From Trogon surrucura (lineage: Eukaryota > Chordata > Aves > Trogoniformes > Trogonidae), in contig CM036658.1 of assembly GCA_020746105.1 (NCBI GenBank), positions 31,087,099 through 31,151,098 on the forward strand: a DNA stretch of 64,000 nt, written 5' to 3'. The notes below the pieces were generated by a model. That model did not search any database, was not told where the DNA came from, and was given only the letters and a program-made list of their open reading frames with translations. A program made the position numbers and the translations under genes. Positions 18,402 through 31,400 of the stretch are shown here, piece by piece; position 1 is the first letter of the stretch, and each line of letters begins with the position of its first letter.

Positions 18402-19584
18402 TGTCGTGGGTTGACCCTGGCCAGCCGCCAGGTACCCACACAGCCGCTCACTCACTCTCCCCTTCACTACTGAACAGGGGGAGAAAATATCTCCAAGGGC
18501 TCAGGGTTTGAGACAAGGACAGGGAGATCACCCTCATTTACCGTCCCGGGCAAAACAGACTCAGTTTTGGGGAAATTAGGTACATTTATTAAAAGAACTA
18601 ATCAGAGAGGAGTAGTGAGAAGTAAGAAAGAGCAAACAAATCTTAAACAGAACACCTTCCCCCCATCCCTCCCTTCTTCCCGGGCTTAACATCAATCCCG
18701 GTTTCTCCAACTCCTCCCCCCGAGCAGCACAGGGGGACAGGGAATGGGGGCTGCGGTCAGTTCATCCGACGTTGTTTCACCGCTTCTTCACTCCGGGGGA
18801 GGACTCTTCACTCTTCCCCAGGGCCACTGTGGGGTCCCTCTCACGGGAGACAAGCTTCACGCTCTCTTCTCCGCGTGAGTCGTCCCACGAAGGGCAATTC
18901 ATCACAACTTGCCCAATGTGAGACACCTCACGAGGGGCAGCCCACCCCTCGTGAGTCTGAGGCACAGTCCTTCGGGGGAAACTGCTCCAGCGTGAGCCAC
19001 CCACAACGTCCCAAAAGTCCCACTGGCCAACCTGCTCCAGCGTGGGCATTCCCTCTTCCACGGGCTACAGGTTCCGGCAGCAACTCGCTCTGATGTGGGC
19101 TTCCCACGGGCTACAGTCCCCTTTCAGGCATTCACCCACACGGCGTGGAGTCCTCGGTGGACATCTACGCGGTGATCCTCACGGTGGACTTCTGCACCTC
19201 GCCCATGGGCTGCAGGGGGACAACCCGCTTCACCATGGTCTTCACCACGGACCCGGGGGACTCCTTCTGCTCCGGCGCCTGGAGCTCATCCTCCCCCCCT
19301 CCTTCTTCACTGACCTCGATGTCTGCACAGATTCTCACTCCTCCATCTCTGTGCCAGCTGTTATGGCGCAGTTCTTTTTCCCGTTCTTAAATATGTTTTT
19401 TTCACAGAGGCGTTCCTCTGCTATCACCTTACTGATAGGCTCAGCCTTGGCCAGCGGCGGGTCCCTCTTTGGAGCCGGCTGGCATTGGCTCTATCAATCT
19501 TGGGGAGCTTCTAGCAGCTTCTTACAGAAGCCACCCTGCAGCTCCCCCCCCGCCGCCGAAATCCAGCCAGGCCAAACCGAAACA
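18402..19584 (-). mobile_element. Solo LTR (avian ERV, about 1.18 kb) inside a CR1
   Basis: Begins tgtcgtgggttgaccctggc and ends ccaaaccgaaaca, flanked by perfect gtatg duplications. Read on the minus strand it has the family order seen at 49359-50411: the start block, a TATTTAAG-type box (cttaaatatg at about 19386 in the plus reading), a series of imperfect repeats with a CTCCAGCGTGGG-type core, and an AATAAA-like end block. No internal ERV sequence is present, so it is a solo LTR left by LTR-LTR recombination. Orientation is inferred from the TATA-like and poly(A)-like boxes. Confidence 0.88.
18870..19310. repeat. Internal degenerate repeats of the LTR
   Basis: Within the LTR, short units of the type tgctccagcgtggg followed by a ccacgggctaca block recur at 40-70-bp intervals (for example near 18985, 19030 and 19068). 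The same units recur in the LTRs at 48.5, 49.4 and 60.0 kb as cacactggagcag and catggaggac blocks. They explain the open frames there. Confidence 0.6.
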
Positions 19585-19589
19585 GTATG
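19585..19589. repeat. LTR target site duplication, right copy
   Basis: gtatg, identical to 18397-18401. Confidence 0.85.
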
Positions 19590-19665
19590 TCTCAGTGTAT
19601 CTTCCAGAAGATCTGTTCCATGGTACTGCTGGGTACAGAGGAGAGGCTGACAGGTCAGCATGTGT

Positions 19666-19963
19666 TCATTAAACTTGCAGTTCCTTAAAGAGTGCCATAT
19701 GGATTTGGGGGGACTTTCCACAGATTGTCACATTTGTCAAGCTGTGATGTGCTAGAAAATAAAGAAAATGAAAAAAAGTGAATGGTTGTTCCTCAATGTT
19801 GTGCTGCTTACATTTCTCTTCAGTAATAAGCCAGGATTTTGGTCACTGATCAGGCTGTGAGATGCTTTGAGTGAAACCTTCAACTTGTATCTCTGAAACT
19901 TATGTAAATGTCAACCTGAGAGAGATGCAAAGAAGTGATAATGTGAATTTCTCAGAGCGTCTC
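19666..19963. other. Unassigned spacer
   Basis: About 300 bp with no recognised content. Confidence 0.4.
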
Positions 19964-20275
19964 TGTTGCAGTTTAACACTGGTAGCTCAGTTTCCCCCAA
20001 GCTGCTTGCTCACTCCCCCCAGGCAGGGTGAGGAGGAGAATCAGAGGGTAAAAATAGGAAAACTCATGGGTTGAGATAGAGACAGTTTAAAAGGTAAAGC
20101 TTGTGTGCACAAGCAAAGCAAAATGAGAAATTTCTTCCCCACAATCCCGTAGGCAGGCAGGTGTTCAGCCATCTCCATGAGAGCAGGGCTCCATTTTTGA
20201 TCAAAATGAAAACCATCTGCGTGGTTGTTGCCTTCATGCTTTTGTCTGTAGCCAACAGCATTCATTCAGTCCAGT
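19964..20275 (-). repeat. Avian ERV LTR fragment
   Basis: Starts tgttgcagtttaacactgg. It then shows ctgcttgctcactccccccag, gagaatcagagggtaaaa, cataggttgagataga-like order (actcatgggttgagatagag), cagtttaaaaggtaaagc, and caggtgttcagccatctcca followed by gagagcagggctcca. This is the order of a widespread bird LTR that starts with TTTAACCC and carries a GAGACAGTTTAATAGG-type block. The remainder (TATA box, U3) is missing or decayed. Same family group as 6695-7010. Confidence 0.65.
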
Positions 20276-20288
20276 TATGAAGCAGATA

Positions 20289-21030
20289 TCATAGAATCAT
20301 AGAATTATAGAATGGCTTAGGAAGTGACCTTAGAAATCATCTAATTCAACCTCCCTGTCACGGGCAGGGACATCTCTCAACTAGACCAGGTTGCTCAAGG
20401 CCTCATCCAATCCAGCCTTGAACACCTCCAGGGAGGGGGCAGCCACAACATCTCTGGGCAATCTATTCCAAAGTCTTGCCACCCTCGTACTGAAGAATTT
20501 TTTCCTAAGATCCAATCTAAATCTATTCTCCTTAAATCCACTTCTCCTTGTCCTATCGGTGGACGCTCTTGTAAAAAGTCCCTCCCCAGCCTTCCTGTAG
20601 GTTCCCTTCAGGTACTGGAAGGCAGTTATAAGGTCACCCCAAAGTCTTCTCTTTTCAAGACTGAACAATCCCAGCTCCCGCAGCCTGTCCTCGCAGCAGA
20701 GGTGCTCCAACCCCTGGATCATCTTTGTGGCCCTCCTCTGAACACGTTCCAACAGTTCTATGTCTCTCTTACGGTGGGGACACCAGAACTGGACACAGTA
20801 TTCGAGGTGGGGTCTCACAAGAGCAGAGTAAAGGGGGAGAATCACCTCTCTTGACCTGCTGGCCACACTCCTCTTGATGCATCCCAGGATGCCGTTGGCC
20901 TTCTGGGCTGCATGAGCGCACTGCCGGCTCATGTTGAGCTTCTCATCTATCAACACCCCCAAGTCCTTCTCTTCAGAGCTACTCTCAACCCACTCTGTGC
21001 CCAGTTTGTATTTATGCCTGCAATGACTGA
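20289..21030 (-). mobile_element. CR1 LINE 3' fragment, about 740 bp
   Basis: Octamer tail atcatagaatcatagaat at the left. One frame (21049-20381) stays open over the whole RT C-terminal region: [25 protein letters not shown] order ([16 protein letters not shown]), [53 protein letters not shown]. It is the least mutated CR1 in the window, so probably among the youngest, and of the same subfamily as the 7.7-kb and 56.2-kb copies. It is 5'-truncated at about 21030. Confidence 0.93.
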
Positions 21031-21059
21031 GTCCTGGCTTCAATTGCAAAATAGATCTT

Positions 21060-24000
21060 CTCAGTAGCAGGTGAAAAACATGACTTTGTTTGCTTTTAAA
21101 ATTTATTTTTTCTCCTGAAATTGCGAATCCACAAACTCAATTTTTTCATGGGAAAGTCAGGCCAGTCTCATTTTGTCTCTTGCAAAGACAGTAATAAAGA
21201 ACCTGTAATTGGCACTTTGCTGCTGATTCTGTAAGTGATGCATGATCAAAGACAGAATCCAGCTCATATTTTTGTGGGTGCGCTGGTGCTGCTCTGTTGC
21301 TTAAAATTTATTTCAGTCAGCAAAGATGGCAGATACAAATCTGCATGTGCATAGAAAGGATTTCTTGAATCAGAGTAGACCATTTCATTCAAAGATAATT
21401 TTCAGTGTAGAGCTACATTTTATTACAGTCCTAGGAGGAGAACAGAAGAATATTATAACGCTTAAATTAGTTTATAAATACTATCCTTTAAATATTTATC
21501 TTTCTTATCTCCCACAATTGTCAGGGATCTTTTTTTTCATAAGATTTGCAGCCCTTGGCTTTTGATCATGACTAGGAACGACAACAAGCAAGCCATATTT
21601 TTCTTGGTATTTCCACACCACCTATTACAAGGTACTTGCCAGATGATATCCCTCATTTCTTAACTCTGGGCTGCAACTGAAACATAGAGCACACAGCCCA
21701 TGAAAGGAAATTGGCTGAAAACGCAGCTTTGATGTGCCATACTTCCCTGCTCCTTGACTACGGCAGCCTGACCAAGTCACTGGAAGTCAATGGGATGTTG
21801 CTGTAAATTGCATCAGTTCCTGGTTGTTACTCAGTAAGAGGTTCTATTTGGTGGCAGTATCACTTTTAAGATGATTCTTCCTTTACCTGTGTAGTAGAAG
21901 ATGCTCTCTTCTCAGCTGGATGATGCTGTCTACTTGAGAAGGGAACAGACCCAGGTGCCCCCTCTCCCCGGTTCTCTCTGAGCTGAGCAGCAGCTCTGCT
22001 CTGTGGTGGGTTATGGGCTTTCAGAGCAGGCAAGGGTACCTGAAAGCAACACACTGAACACTCTTGATTGTTTTGACAAAATATTAATGTCCAGATAAGC
22101 AGTGTCAATATTTCTGGAATGCTGGTTTCTCTCATGCACTGTAGAAGGCATGTAGTATGTCTTTGCGATCTGCTTCTTTAAAATAACAGAAACAAATTCA
22201 CCAGAGAGAAGCCTTTCAGAAAGCCACATGGTGTCAGATATAGGGTGGGTTTTTTTCCAGAAGTAAAAGAGTGTAGAAAAAAAAAGATCATAGGCAGCAA
22301 GTCTGCAAAGATTCCGTCTGAGTCCACGCTGAAGAGGGATCCAGATCTGAGAAGTGCCTTTTGCTTCTTTGCTTTTTTTTCCCCTCCAAGCTCTCTCCTA
22401 TGCCTTCCATGCCTAAGAAATACAACACAAACAAAAATTCATGACTGGACCTTAGTAAACACATTTCCCCCTTGCTTACCGGTCTGCAAACTTATGAGTT
22501 ACTGAAAAGAAGATATGAGTCAAAAGATTCCAAAAATGAACAAAGTTGCCATTTAAAAGCATAAAGCTGTCCCACTGATCAATTTTATTGCCAAGAACAA
22601 GACGTTAAGATCATCCATTTAGATGTTTGCTTAATTGATTTTGATTTTGATTTCATACTTGCTTTTTAACAGAATTTTTCTGCTTGCTAAACTCTGTCTT
22701 CAGAGAGAAAACAGTTGTTAAAGATTCATTACTTCATCTTTTACTTGTAAGATTTTTAGTAAACTACAACTTGTGGACACCGTGCTAGCATATGAAAAAA
22801 ATGAGTAGTTTGTAGAAATATATAAAGGAAATCAACTACCTATCCAAGAATATAGGCAGGTCAGGTTTTCACTGGCAGCTAGTAGTCAAAAAATACTTCA
22901 TATTTTTATGTTCCACGGACTTATTTTCTAAGATGCCTTGTAAGGAGTGTATTTTTTTTCCTCACTTGTCTATTCACACATTCCCTCTTCTCTTTTTTGT
23001 GAATCAGTTATGGCAATCTTAGCCAGCAGTAAAATTCATGCTGAAGTAGTTGATACTGCATCAGACCCAGTCTACTAACATTTCATGACTCTTCTGTCAC
23101 CCTTTTGGTTTTTTGTTTCCATCTCCATCTCTCAACATGTCGGATCTGAAGGCTGCATGGGCTGAGGAAACAGAGACGTGACTTGCTGGAAGAGTAAACA
23201 GATTTATCAGACCAATGCAAAGATGGAATGCAAAAATGAACAATCTTGTGGACAGAGAGATTTAGGTGGCTTTCACAGCCCAGGTGACAAGACTTTTGTT
23301 CCCAACAACTTGATAATCTGTTGCATCTGTAACAGTTAATCTAAGCAACTATTATATTTTTCTGTCAAGCCAGCTTTTCTCCACCATCTCAGAAAGTGAG
23401 CATCAATCACCTTTGCCTTACTTCCTCATGCTTTTAAATTCGTCTTCGGTTGTCTACAGTTGGTTTCCTTTCTGCCTATTCATCTGACCTGAGGTCTTGT
23501 GATGACCTTGACACCCAGTGTTGAGCCCTCTCTTGATTTCAAATTCAAATATTCCATTCACTTTAATAATACGTAACTGAGATTCTTGCTCCTCTCCTTC
23601 TCTTATCTCAACAACTTCAGATCTCTCCATTTCAGTGCTGGAAGCTACTTCTTTGGGAATGTCTCATGAAACTTTATACAGGTACCACATTCATATAAGG
23701 TTATATCCCATTATTAAACACAAATAGGTTTTGGCATTTGCTATGTGGAGAAAAGATCCAACTGTATTTCAAGCCAGAAATAGAAAGTGAGCCTGCAATT
23801 TTAGTGCGTGCAACTAAATTTCACTACTAGCATTCTGAGATGTATGGTATAGCAAATTAGTACCACTCTTTATGATTTCGTCTACTAAAATGAAATCTTA
23901 AATTAGACTCAGTATGAATAGGTGGAAACAGTTCCCTTTGTTTATATTTAAATTCAGTAGTATTATTTAACATTTACATTCAGGACTACGCGTTTTCAGT

Positions 24001-26570
24001 CTACATGTGACAAAGATTGGAGTAAGATCTTCCACTGATGCAATTCTAGATGCATTTATTGACTTTAGTGTAATTAATGTGGCTCTAAGCCTGAAGCCAA
24101 AAGGAAGACTTCCAGTAGCAGACTGCCTATGGATCAATTTTAAATTTAACACCCTTAAGGTTCAAATTTTATTCTAATGTTCAAAATGACAAAATATCAC
24201 AAAGATATTTTGTCATTTTAAGAATACAAAAAAAACCTAATGAGAAAAGTACTGGAAGGAAGTAGCGGTCTGTATGACCAGCCAGAAAATTTACAACAGA
24301 AGAATTTTATAACAGAGTGCTGGAGTAATCCATAGTCTGCTGGAGAGAGGACTGTAATCCTCAGCTGATTTTAAATGACATGTGTATCCTTGGCTCTGTC
24401 CAGTTATGTTTTTATGTTTCCACAGAGATGATTCTTAAGCAAATGTTCAACGTATTGATCCAACTCTCTTCTTGCCCTCTACTCTCCCTCAGCAGGAAGT
24501 GGGAGTGGGACATCCTTGTCCTGAGTTAGCAGTGAAGTCTCCAAGAATTTCCACTTTTCCCTGTTCCTTTCCATCTTATTTTGAGCATTTGAGTTTATAA
24601 CAATAGATTAACCTCCCCAACAGGTTGCTGGTCCTGTAACGGAGATTTCTTAGTCGTCACAGGTGATTTTCTCCCACTCAAGCAGAGACATCTGCATGTA
24701 GTGACTCTTTGTTGCAGTTGAGTTCATTGATAACCATGCTGAATTTATCCTTGAGAGAGGAATTCAAACCCCTGCTTCAAAACTGAAATGGATGTACTGA
24801 GAGGGCAACCATAAATCACAAAAAGATGAAGCTGTCAGCTTGTGTGAGTCTGGGATCTTCATTGGTGGAGTTTGTGTAGCTGCTGAGTTGTGTGTTCAGG
24901 CATACTGAAGCCACAGAATTTTGCAAAATGTGAATCCTTGGAAAGGTAGCTCTTCGCAACCATCTGTAAATAATAAAAAAAATATGTTCAAAAGTCATTG
25001 TCTTCACTGCCATTCACAGTTGTAAACAGGTTTAGTGCAAAGTTGAGGAATTGAACGGCCTTGCTTTTTCTTTCTCCTTATGTTAGTTCTACTATATTCA
25101 TTGTGAATGTCAAGTGATTATGCACTTTTTGGTGTCCAATTTTTGTTATCTCCAAAAGACACAAATCTTTAGTACTGCTTAAGAAAGATAACCTATCATT
25201 AGCATAACTTGCTGCTAAAACATCAATATTGACCTGTTAATTTAAATTAGCAACACAGGAACCAAAACAATAATTTATTTTTTCTATTCTTTTAACTTCT
25301 ACCAAACCTTCAGATTGCTTTGAGTGCTCAGGAGACTCTGGTGGGTTTTTTTCTTACTATTAAATAATTCTAAAACTTGAAGAAATACACAATGCAGTAA
25401 ATATCATATATTTTACCTAAACACCCACTTTTTAAAAAAAAAATATTTAGCCAAAACCAGAATGAAAGTAGTTTTCCAGGGCAATGCAGAATGACCATTA
25501 GTGATCGATAAGTAGGGAGAACAGCAGCACTGGTAACAGGAGGATACTTTAAGAATATTAAAAAAACAGTGTTTTTAATCATCCCATAACTGACAAGCAC
25601 TCTGATGTTCAGTTCTGGACGATGCGTAAAATACCACTGAAGCTACTGGGAGTTTTAAGATCTGAGCTGAAGTGCTTTGAAATCAGAGTGGAACTAAGTT
25701 TGTTAAGTCCTATGAAGACAAAAACGTTAATTAACAGTCTTAAATCTCTGTTTCCTAGGTGCCATCTGTAAAATAGTTACAATAATATTTTATTTTATTA
25801 TCTGTCTAGATCACAAGGAGCTCAGGAGCAAGGACTCTCTGCTGGGATGTGTTTTAGCAGCACTTTAGGCAGTAGGTCTTTCTATCACTCCCCAAACCCC
25901 CCAGAGCTGCAGACGCAACACAAATCACTTGTATTCCCTGTGACAACTGGCACATGCTCTTGTATTTATGCCAATAACATTTCTTGGAAGTCTCAGTCTT
26001 TGAAATCTACAAATTATATTCTTGTATAGAAAAAAAAAAAAAATCTGGTTCCTTACAAATAAAATTATTTTATTGAGATATATTGGTTTCTATTGAAACT
26101 CTGCCAAGTACTAAGGCTAGTATCCTGGTAGCATCAGTTGCATTCATACTAGAAAATATCCACCAACAAGTTACCTTCTCCAAAAGGATGCTTCTAACTC
26201 AGTCGCTGTGATTTACAGATAGAGGTAGTGGATGTACTTTGCTGACTGTCAGTCTTGTGAAAATTTAAAACGCCCAGTGTCTAAACCAGACTTGGCCATT
26301 GTTTAGTGTGCTAGCATCAGGTATGTGTCTATGTTAAACTCATACTGTGAGGGGATTGTTGCTTCGAAAAAATTTAATAGGACATTCCTGGTCCAAATGG
26401 ATAAGAAAAAAAAAAAAAAGTGTTCTCAAAGACAACATAAATTACTCAATTTTTTACAGATTGACTGTACTGAAATCATCAGACATTTCCAGAAGACAGT
26501 GATGGCAAGCTGAGGAGACTGAAAGAGAAGAACACCTGAAAAGTGCAACCCTACAAGTGCAAGTGAAGGA
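21060..26570. other. Unassigned AT-rich stretch
   Basis: About 5.5 kb with only short frames below 90 residues, several A runs (25433, 26030, 26406) and no recognisable repeat, RNA or exon. Probably old, decayed intergenic or intronic sequence. Confidence 0.45.
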
Positions 26571-28125
26571 ATATTTCATGTCATGCTGTCACGGGCAAAA
26601 CAGTCTGTTCTATGTCAATTCTTCCAATGTCACAAGTCGAGATCCCTCTGTCAGCAGTTAAGTTGGATGATCGTAATAAAGAGCTGAAAAGAGAGAAGAA
26701 GACATTATTCTTTCCTTCAAGAGTTGATGTTCCTGCCTTCTTTTAGTTCCAAATGAAACATATTTGCGACTGGTCTTTTTCTTCTGTGTTACGCAGTGGC
26801 TGAAGTATTCCTCTGGAAGTCTTTTTCTGTTTACCCTGGAGCGTGCAGAAGTTCAGGCCTGCGTCCGGTCTCCTGGCTGTTAAAAGCAGAGCATGCTCAG
26901 CAGTGGATGCATGAACTGTTTTACATGAGTGAGGGTGCTCCAGAGAGGTTGTTAAGATCTGAACTGAAAAGACTTGTGCAACCACCTTAGCCACTAATAA
27001 CTTGTAAACAAAGCTACATATTAAATGTGAACATTCGACTTAGAGATTTTCAAGCAGTCCTTTGCGGATGTGAATTACTCCTAACCTGTCAACAAAATGA
27101 GGTTAAGAAATGGAAATGCACTGGTATTGTACCGCATTCAGCACATAGAAATTGTCTTAAAGGGTTTGTAAATCCACTAGCACTTGCTTGGAAGCCCTCA
27201 AGTGAAAACTGTTGCTGTGCAGTCATATTTGCACATTTCACACATATTCTGTGATGCAGAGTCAGCCATTAGTATGCAAGCAGGAGGACCGTCACAGGAT
27301 GGTCACTGAAGGTGCAAGCAGCACAGTAGATGTTTTTGTGTGACACCTTTGTACTATACACTTGTTGTCAGGGCTCTGGTTATTATCGCTTTTCCCATGT
27401 GCACAGTGCGTGTACAGATGTGTTCAGTCCTGCTAGAAACTCAGGTGCAGCAGTAATAGGCCCTCTGCAGGTTGTGGAACTGGATGCAGTGATAAATCCT
27501 GGTGGGAGAGACGCTTTTCGTGGAAGAAGAGAAGGGTGCTCTTAGAAGTACTTTTCCCCTGAACACTTGATGAAAAAGCAGGTAACTCCTCTTTAGTGCT
27601 GTCTGTGAGTTATAAACATTTCCCACCCTGACTACTCACACTGGGCAACAGTGATTTCCTCCTGCCCATTTTTATCCTACCTGTTTTGTACAAGGCAGGA
27701 GCTCATTCTTTGCCTCTTATATCTGTTGAAATGTGAAACAGTTACCAGATGTATTTGCCTTTCTTATGCAGATTCACTGCAGAGTTGTTCCGAAAAGTTA
27801 GAAATTTTAGTGAGAAAACATGTTCCTTCCCTCAATAAAATATTTTCTGCTTTTATTTTCCATCATATAGAATTATGTTTTCTCATGAAAAGAGGGTGCT
27901 CTCAACAAAAGGAGGCAAGTCCTTCAGATTTAAGACTTCTCACTCTTCACCGTTTACAGCTGCTGACATTTAGGTCTTTTCAGTTTCTTAAACCTGTGGG
28001 GAAAATCCATGCCAGCAAACAAACACGCCAATAAGGTGACTACAGAACCAAATTTACTTGATGTCAAAAATATCTTTTTTTTTGTGCTTTATTCTTGACT
28101 GCATATGACTGCCTTTAATGCCCCC
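26571..28125. other. Unassigned stretch with a possible LTR scrap
   Basis: At 26585-26612 the string gtcacgggcaaaacagtctg resembles the block accgtcccgggcaaaacagactc of the LTR at 18.5 kb. The match is too short to call. The rest (to 28125) has frames up to 127 residues that look like chance. Confidence 0.3.
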
Positions 28126-28410
28126 CTTCAGGAGCAGTATTGCAACTGAGGGGAGGACTCTCAGAGGAGCCGACACTGGGACCAGCTTGGGCACGGGGCA
28201 GCTGTGAAATCCTGGGTCTGGTGACAGAGAGCGCGGCTCAGGTGCAACAGAGCCATGTGGGGAGCGGGGACAGGTCCACGGCCCTGGGGAGCGGTGCTGA
28301 GGTTCAGGCACCACCTCCTCGCCCGAGCTGCGGGGCAGTCGCCTCTCGGACGGCATGTCTCGGATCCTCCCGGCCCTTTCCTGGACACGGCTCCCTGGTT
28401 TGTACCCATT
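28126..28410. other. GC-rich block, not recognised
   Basis: A local GC- and CpG-rich island in AT-rich DNA, open in several frames on both strands (plus 28140-28562, minus 28356-28054). No domain, repeat edge or splice pattern is recognised. Confidence 0.35.
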
Positions 28411-31400
28411 TATATGAACAGAAAACAGATTTATGTATAGTTATCAGTCGCAATTCCTCGAAAAATTGCCTTTCAGTACAGGAATGTCCTAAACCTGTAT
28501 TTTGTCCCCAAGCAAATTGTGCAGTTGTTGAAAAATCAGAACATTTCTGGAGATGGTATTGATGGCTTTCAAGGTCTTGTATCAGACAAATATGGAATTT
28601 CTTTTCCCTATCTGTAAAATCACTACACATTTTTAACCACTCCAGTAACATCTAAACAAGTGCTGTTTGAAACTTTGATCGTGGTAACAGAAAATGCCTT
28701 TTCTCTGCTGCTCGGAGCTCTCAACTCGATTACCAGTTTCTGGAAGTGCTGTAACTGGTGTGTGGGAGCAGGAGGAGATGTAAAGCAGGAGCAGAGTGAG
28801 GCGAGCAGCCACGCAGTGCTGCCCTCCTCACGGCTGGTCTGCAAGGAGGGGAGCAGGACCCCCCTCACATCCCGGGCTCGGGGGACTGTCTGGAAACTGA
28901 AATCAATCCTCTGCCCACCTCCACAGGCAGGCTGTCAAGGATCCTAGCCAGACACCTGCTTTGCTGGGAAAGAAATTTCTTCAGTGATTTACTAACAGGG
29001 CTTCCTGTGGAGTGGAAAAAGCATAGACAGTGAATATATTTAATTTTCAAGTCAGTAAAATAATTTGGCTGAGCACCAACATCTATTAGTTATTGTTAGC
29101 AATGTAAAACCACTGTTTATCTCTAAGGCAAATTAAATACCTGGTTCAGGTAAAGTAATAATGTGAAATGCTTTCAGATAGCTAGAAAGAATAACAGAAT
29201 GCTAATTCAATCCACTATTTATAGGGTCACTAACAAAAAGTACAGTTCTGGAAAATATCCATTAGTACTTTGAAGATATTTTTAGCATTTTTCATTTCTG
29301 TTTGGACATACTAGCTTAACTGCAGTAATAAAACTTACACTAGCCTCTATAAAGGGTGTTATTCTTGATGTGCTCAAGAGGTAAAAAACAATATGCAAAT
29401 GTAGGGACTCAGCTGTGATTAATGCTTTTTGTTAGCACTGTTTTACTTAGAGATAATGCTACTAGTATATACACTCACTCTTGGGAGAGAAATAGGAACT
29501 TACTGTGTTATTAACCTATGTGTGATTTTCCTAAGACAAGTTGCTTTTAATTTCAACAAGTGTTCAATACCAAAGTATTCACCAGGTCTTCTGCATGTGC
29601 TGTTATGCTGCATTTCTGAGATAGAATGAATGGGGTTTTATTTCCAAGCATTCCCTTCCCTTCCCTTCGCCTCAGATGAAGCAGCCTCAGATGCTTCAAA
29701 CATTTGGTACTTAATTACTGCTTAAGAGGAAGGTGGGAGAAAAAGGAACCCTTCTGGGCACTGTCCCCGATAAGAGAGAGCCCTGACGAGGTGGTCCATG
29801 ACCCAGTGGTGACCACCACTCTCAGTGACCAGAGCAGGGGACACCAAGAGTCTCAGAGATGGAGAAGGGGAATAAGCTGACATAGTACCTGCTGAATTCA
29901 CACCAGAAATCACAAGAGTGTTTGTGTTTTCCCAAGCACAGGGATCTGGTCACACTGTGACAACAGCAGCATCAGAACCAGTCGCAGCCTCACAGGGCTG
30001 CTGCCCCACAACTGTGCCCAGAGACTTGCTGAAAGGACAAAGAGGTCACTTTCACAAAGAACAACCTGTCCCCATCTCTCTCTTGTATTTGTGGATGTGA
30101 GCAGCCAAGACAAAATTTCTCTTCCCACCATCTGTCAGTGTATTGTTTTCTCAGAGAAATAGATCCCACATTAGATCAACAGACAGATGAGAGAGAAAAG
30201 TCCTTTTGGTAAGGACACAGTGCCTTACGAAGAAAAAAAAGAAGAAATGCCTGAGTAATTGTGCGTTTTCTATGTTACTAGTACTTTCACTATCTCTTTG
30301 ACTTGAAGAGAAGGCTGCATTGTACCACAAGTACACTTACCTGTTTGAATTCTTTTGGCTCATTTGGCACCGATTCTCATGAAGACAGTTGCCCCTTAAC
30401 TGCAGGCAGACGACGTGGTCACTGGATGCTGTCGATGTATCTCTGGCTTTGTCTGCATTCCCAATGTAAACACTTGTCTCCTGAGTTATTCAGTGCTGTG
30501 AAGGACTTCTGGGCTTCCATCCTTTTCTCTGGAAACACCTTAAACATGGACAAGAGCATCCACTGACTAACAAAAAGTGGTGGGAAAAGCCAAAAGACTC
30601 TTCATGTGTTCATCAGATGGCAGAGGGTAATCTCTATTTCACAGAGTGGCGGAATTTGCAGCTCCACAAATGAGGATGAGATTCTTCTATTCATCCACTC
30701 ATAAAAAGCTCAGGCCCCAAAAGAAACAGCTGAATTTTCTGGGAAAATTGCTCGTTACGGGAGACCACTTCTGGTGTCCTTAGGGCAGAGAGAAAAGAGA
30801 AGCAGGCAGAAATCTTGCAGAAAATTCAGTATCAACTTCTTTTTTGAAGTCACTTCAGTTGTCTCTTAAGTGCACTTTAAATGACACTTTTGCCATTTAA
30901 AACAAACCAAAGTTTCATTCCAGCATGAGTAAAAATGATTTCAAGATCGATATGAATATATCATATCGAAAAAAAAAGAAAAAGGTAAAGCTGTTCAGTA
31001 AACAAATGAAAAAAATGAATGAACAGGCTTAGCCCAAAGGGTCTTTCATTTCCTCCTTAAGATAAAAATAACAGCTGAATGACTTCGTTCATCTTTTGTT
31101 TCTAAACAATACAAAAAAGTTAGGCTTTGAGATTGTTTCATCTGTCTAGTTGCTTTTCCTATTTTAGCGCAAGGCAAGTAAAAACATTGTCACAGAGTAT
31201 TTTAAAAAAAAATGAGGGGTTTTTGAGATGTTTTTAAGCTGCCGTTGCCACCACAAATTCTGTAACAGGTTTAAGATAATCTAATGTATCCTTTCAACAA
31301 ATAAATTCTTTTGTCATCGTCAGTCTAAAAAACTGTTTCCTAACTCCACGTCCCCATGGACAGATGGAGACAAAAAACCAATTTATTAACCACTTTTGAC

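Larger units (their letters stand above)
18085..19665 (-). mobile_element. CR1 LINE fragment split by an LTR
   Basis: Two collinear pieces of one minus-strand CR1: 18085-18401 and 19590-19665. The first encodes, on the minus strand, REVVRDSQRGCSIRKSCLTNLVAF and VICLDFCKSFDTVTHHIL, the start of the RT palm. The second, cttccagaagatctgttcca then agaggctgacaggtcagc, is the segment expected just upstream in CR1 (the KIMEQIL and VSLTS part). The interruption is the LTR at 18402-19584 and its 5-bp duplication. Confidence 0.8.

Noticed and set aside
19042..19650. 202-residue plus-strand frame
   Set aside because: It is the GC-rich LTR body read in the wrong direction, running into CR1.
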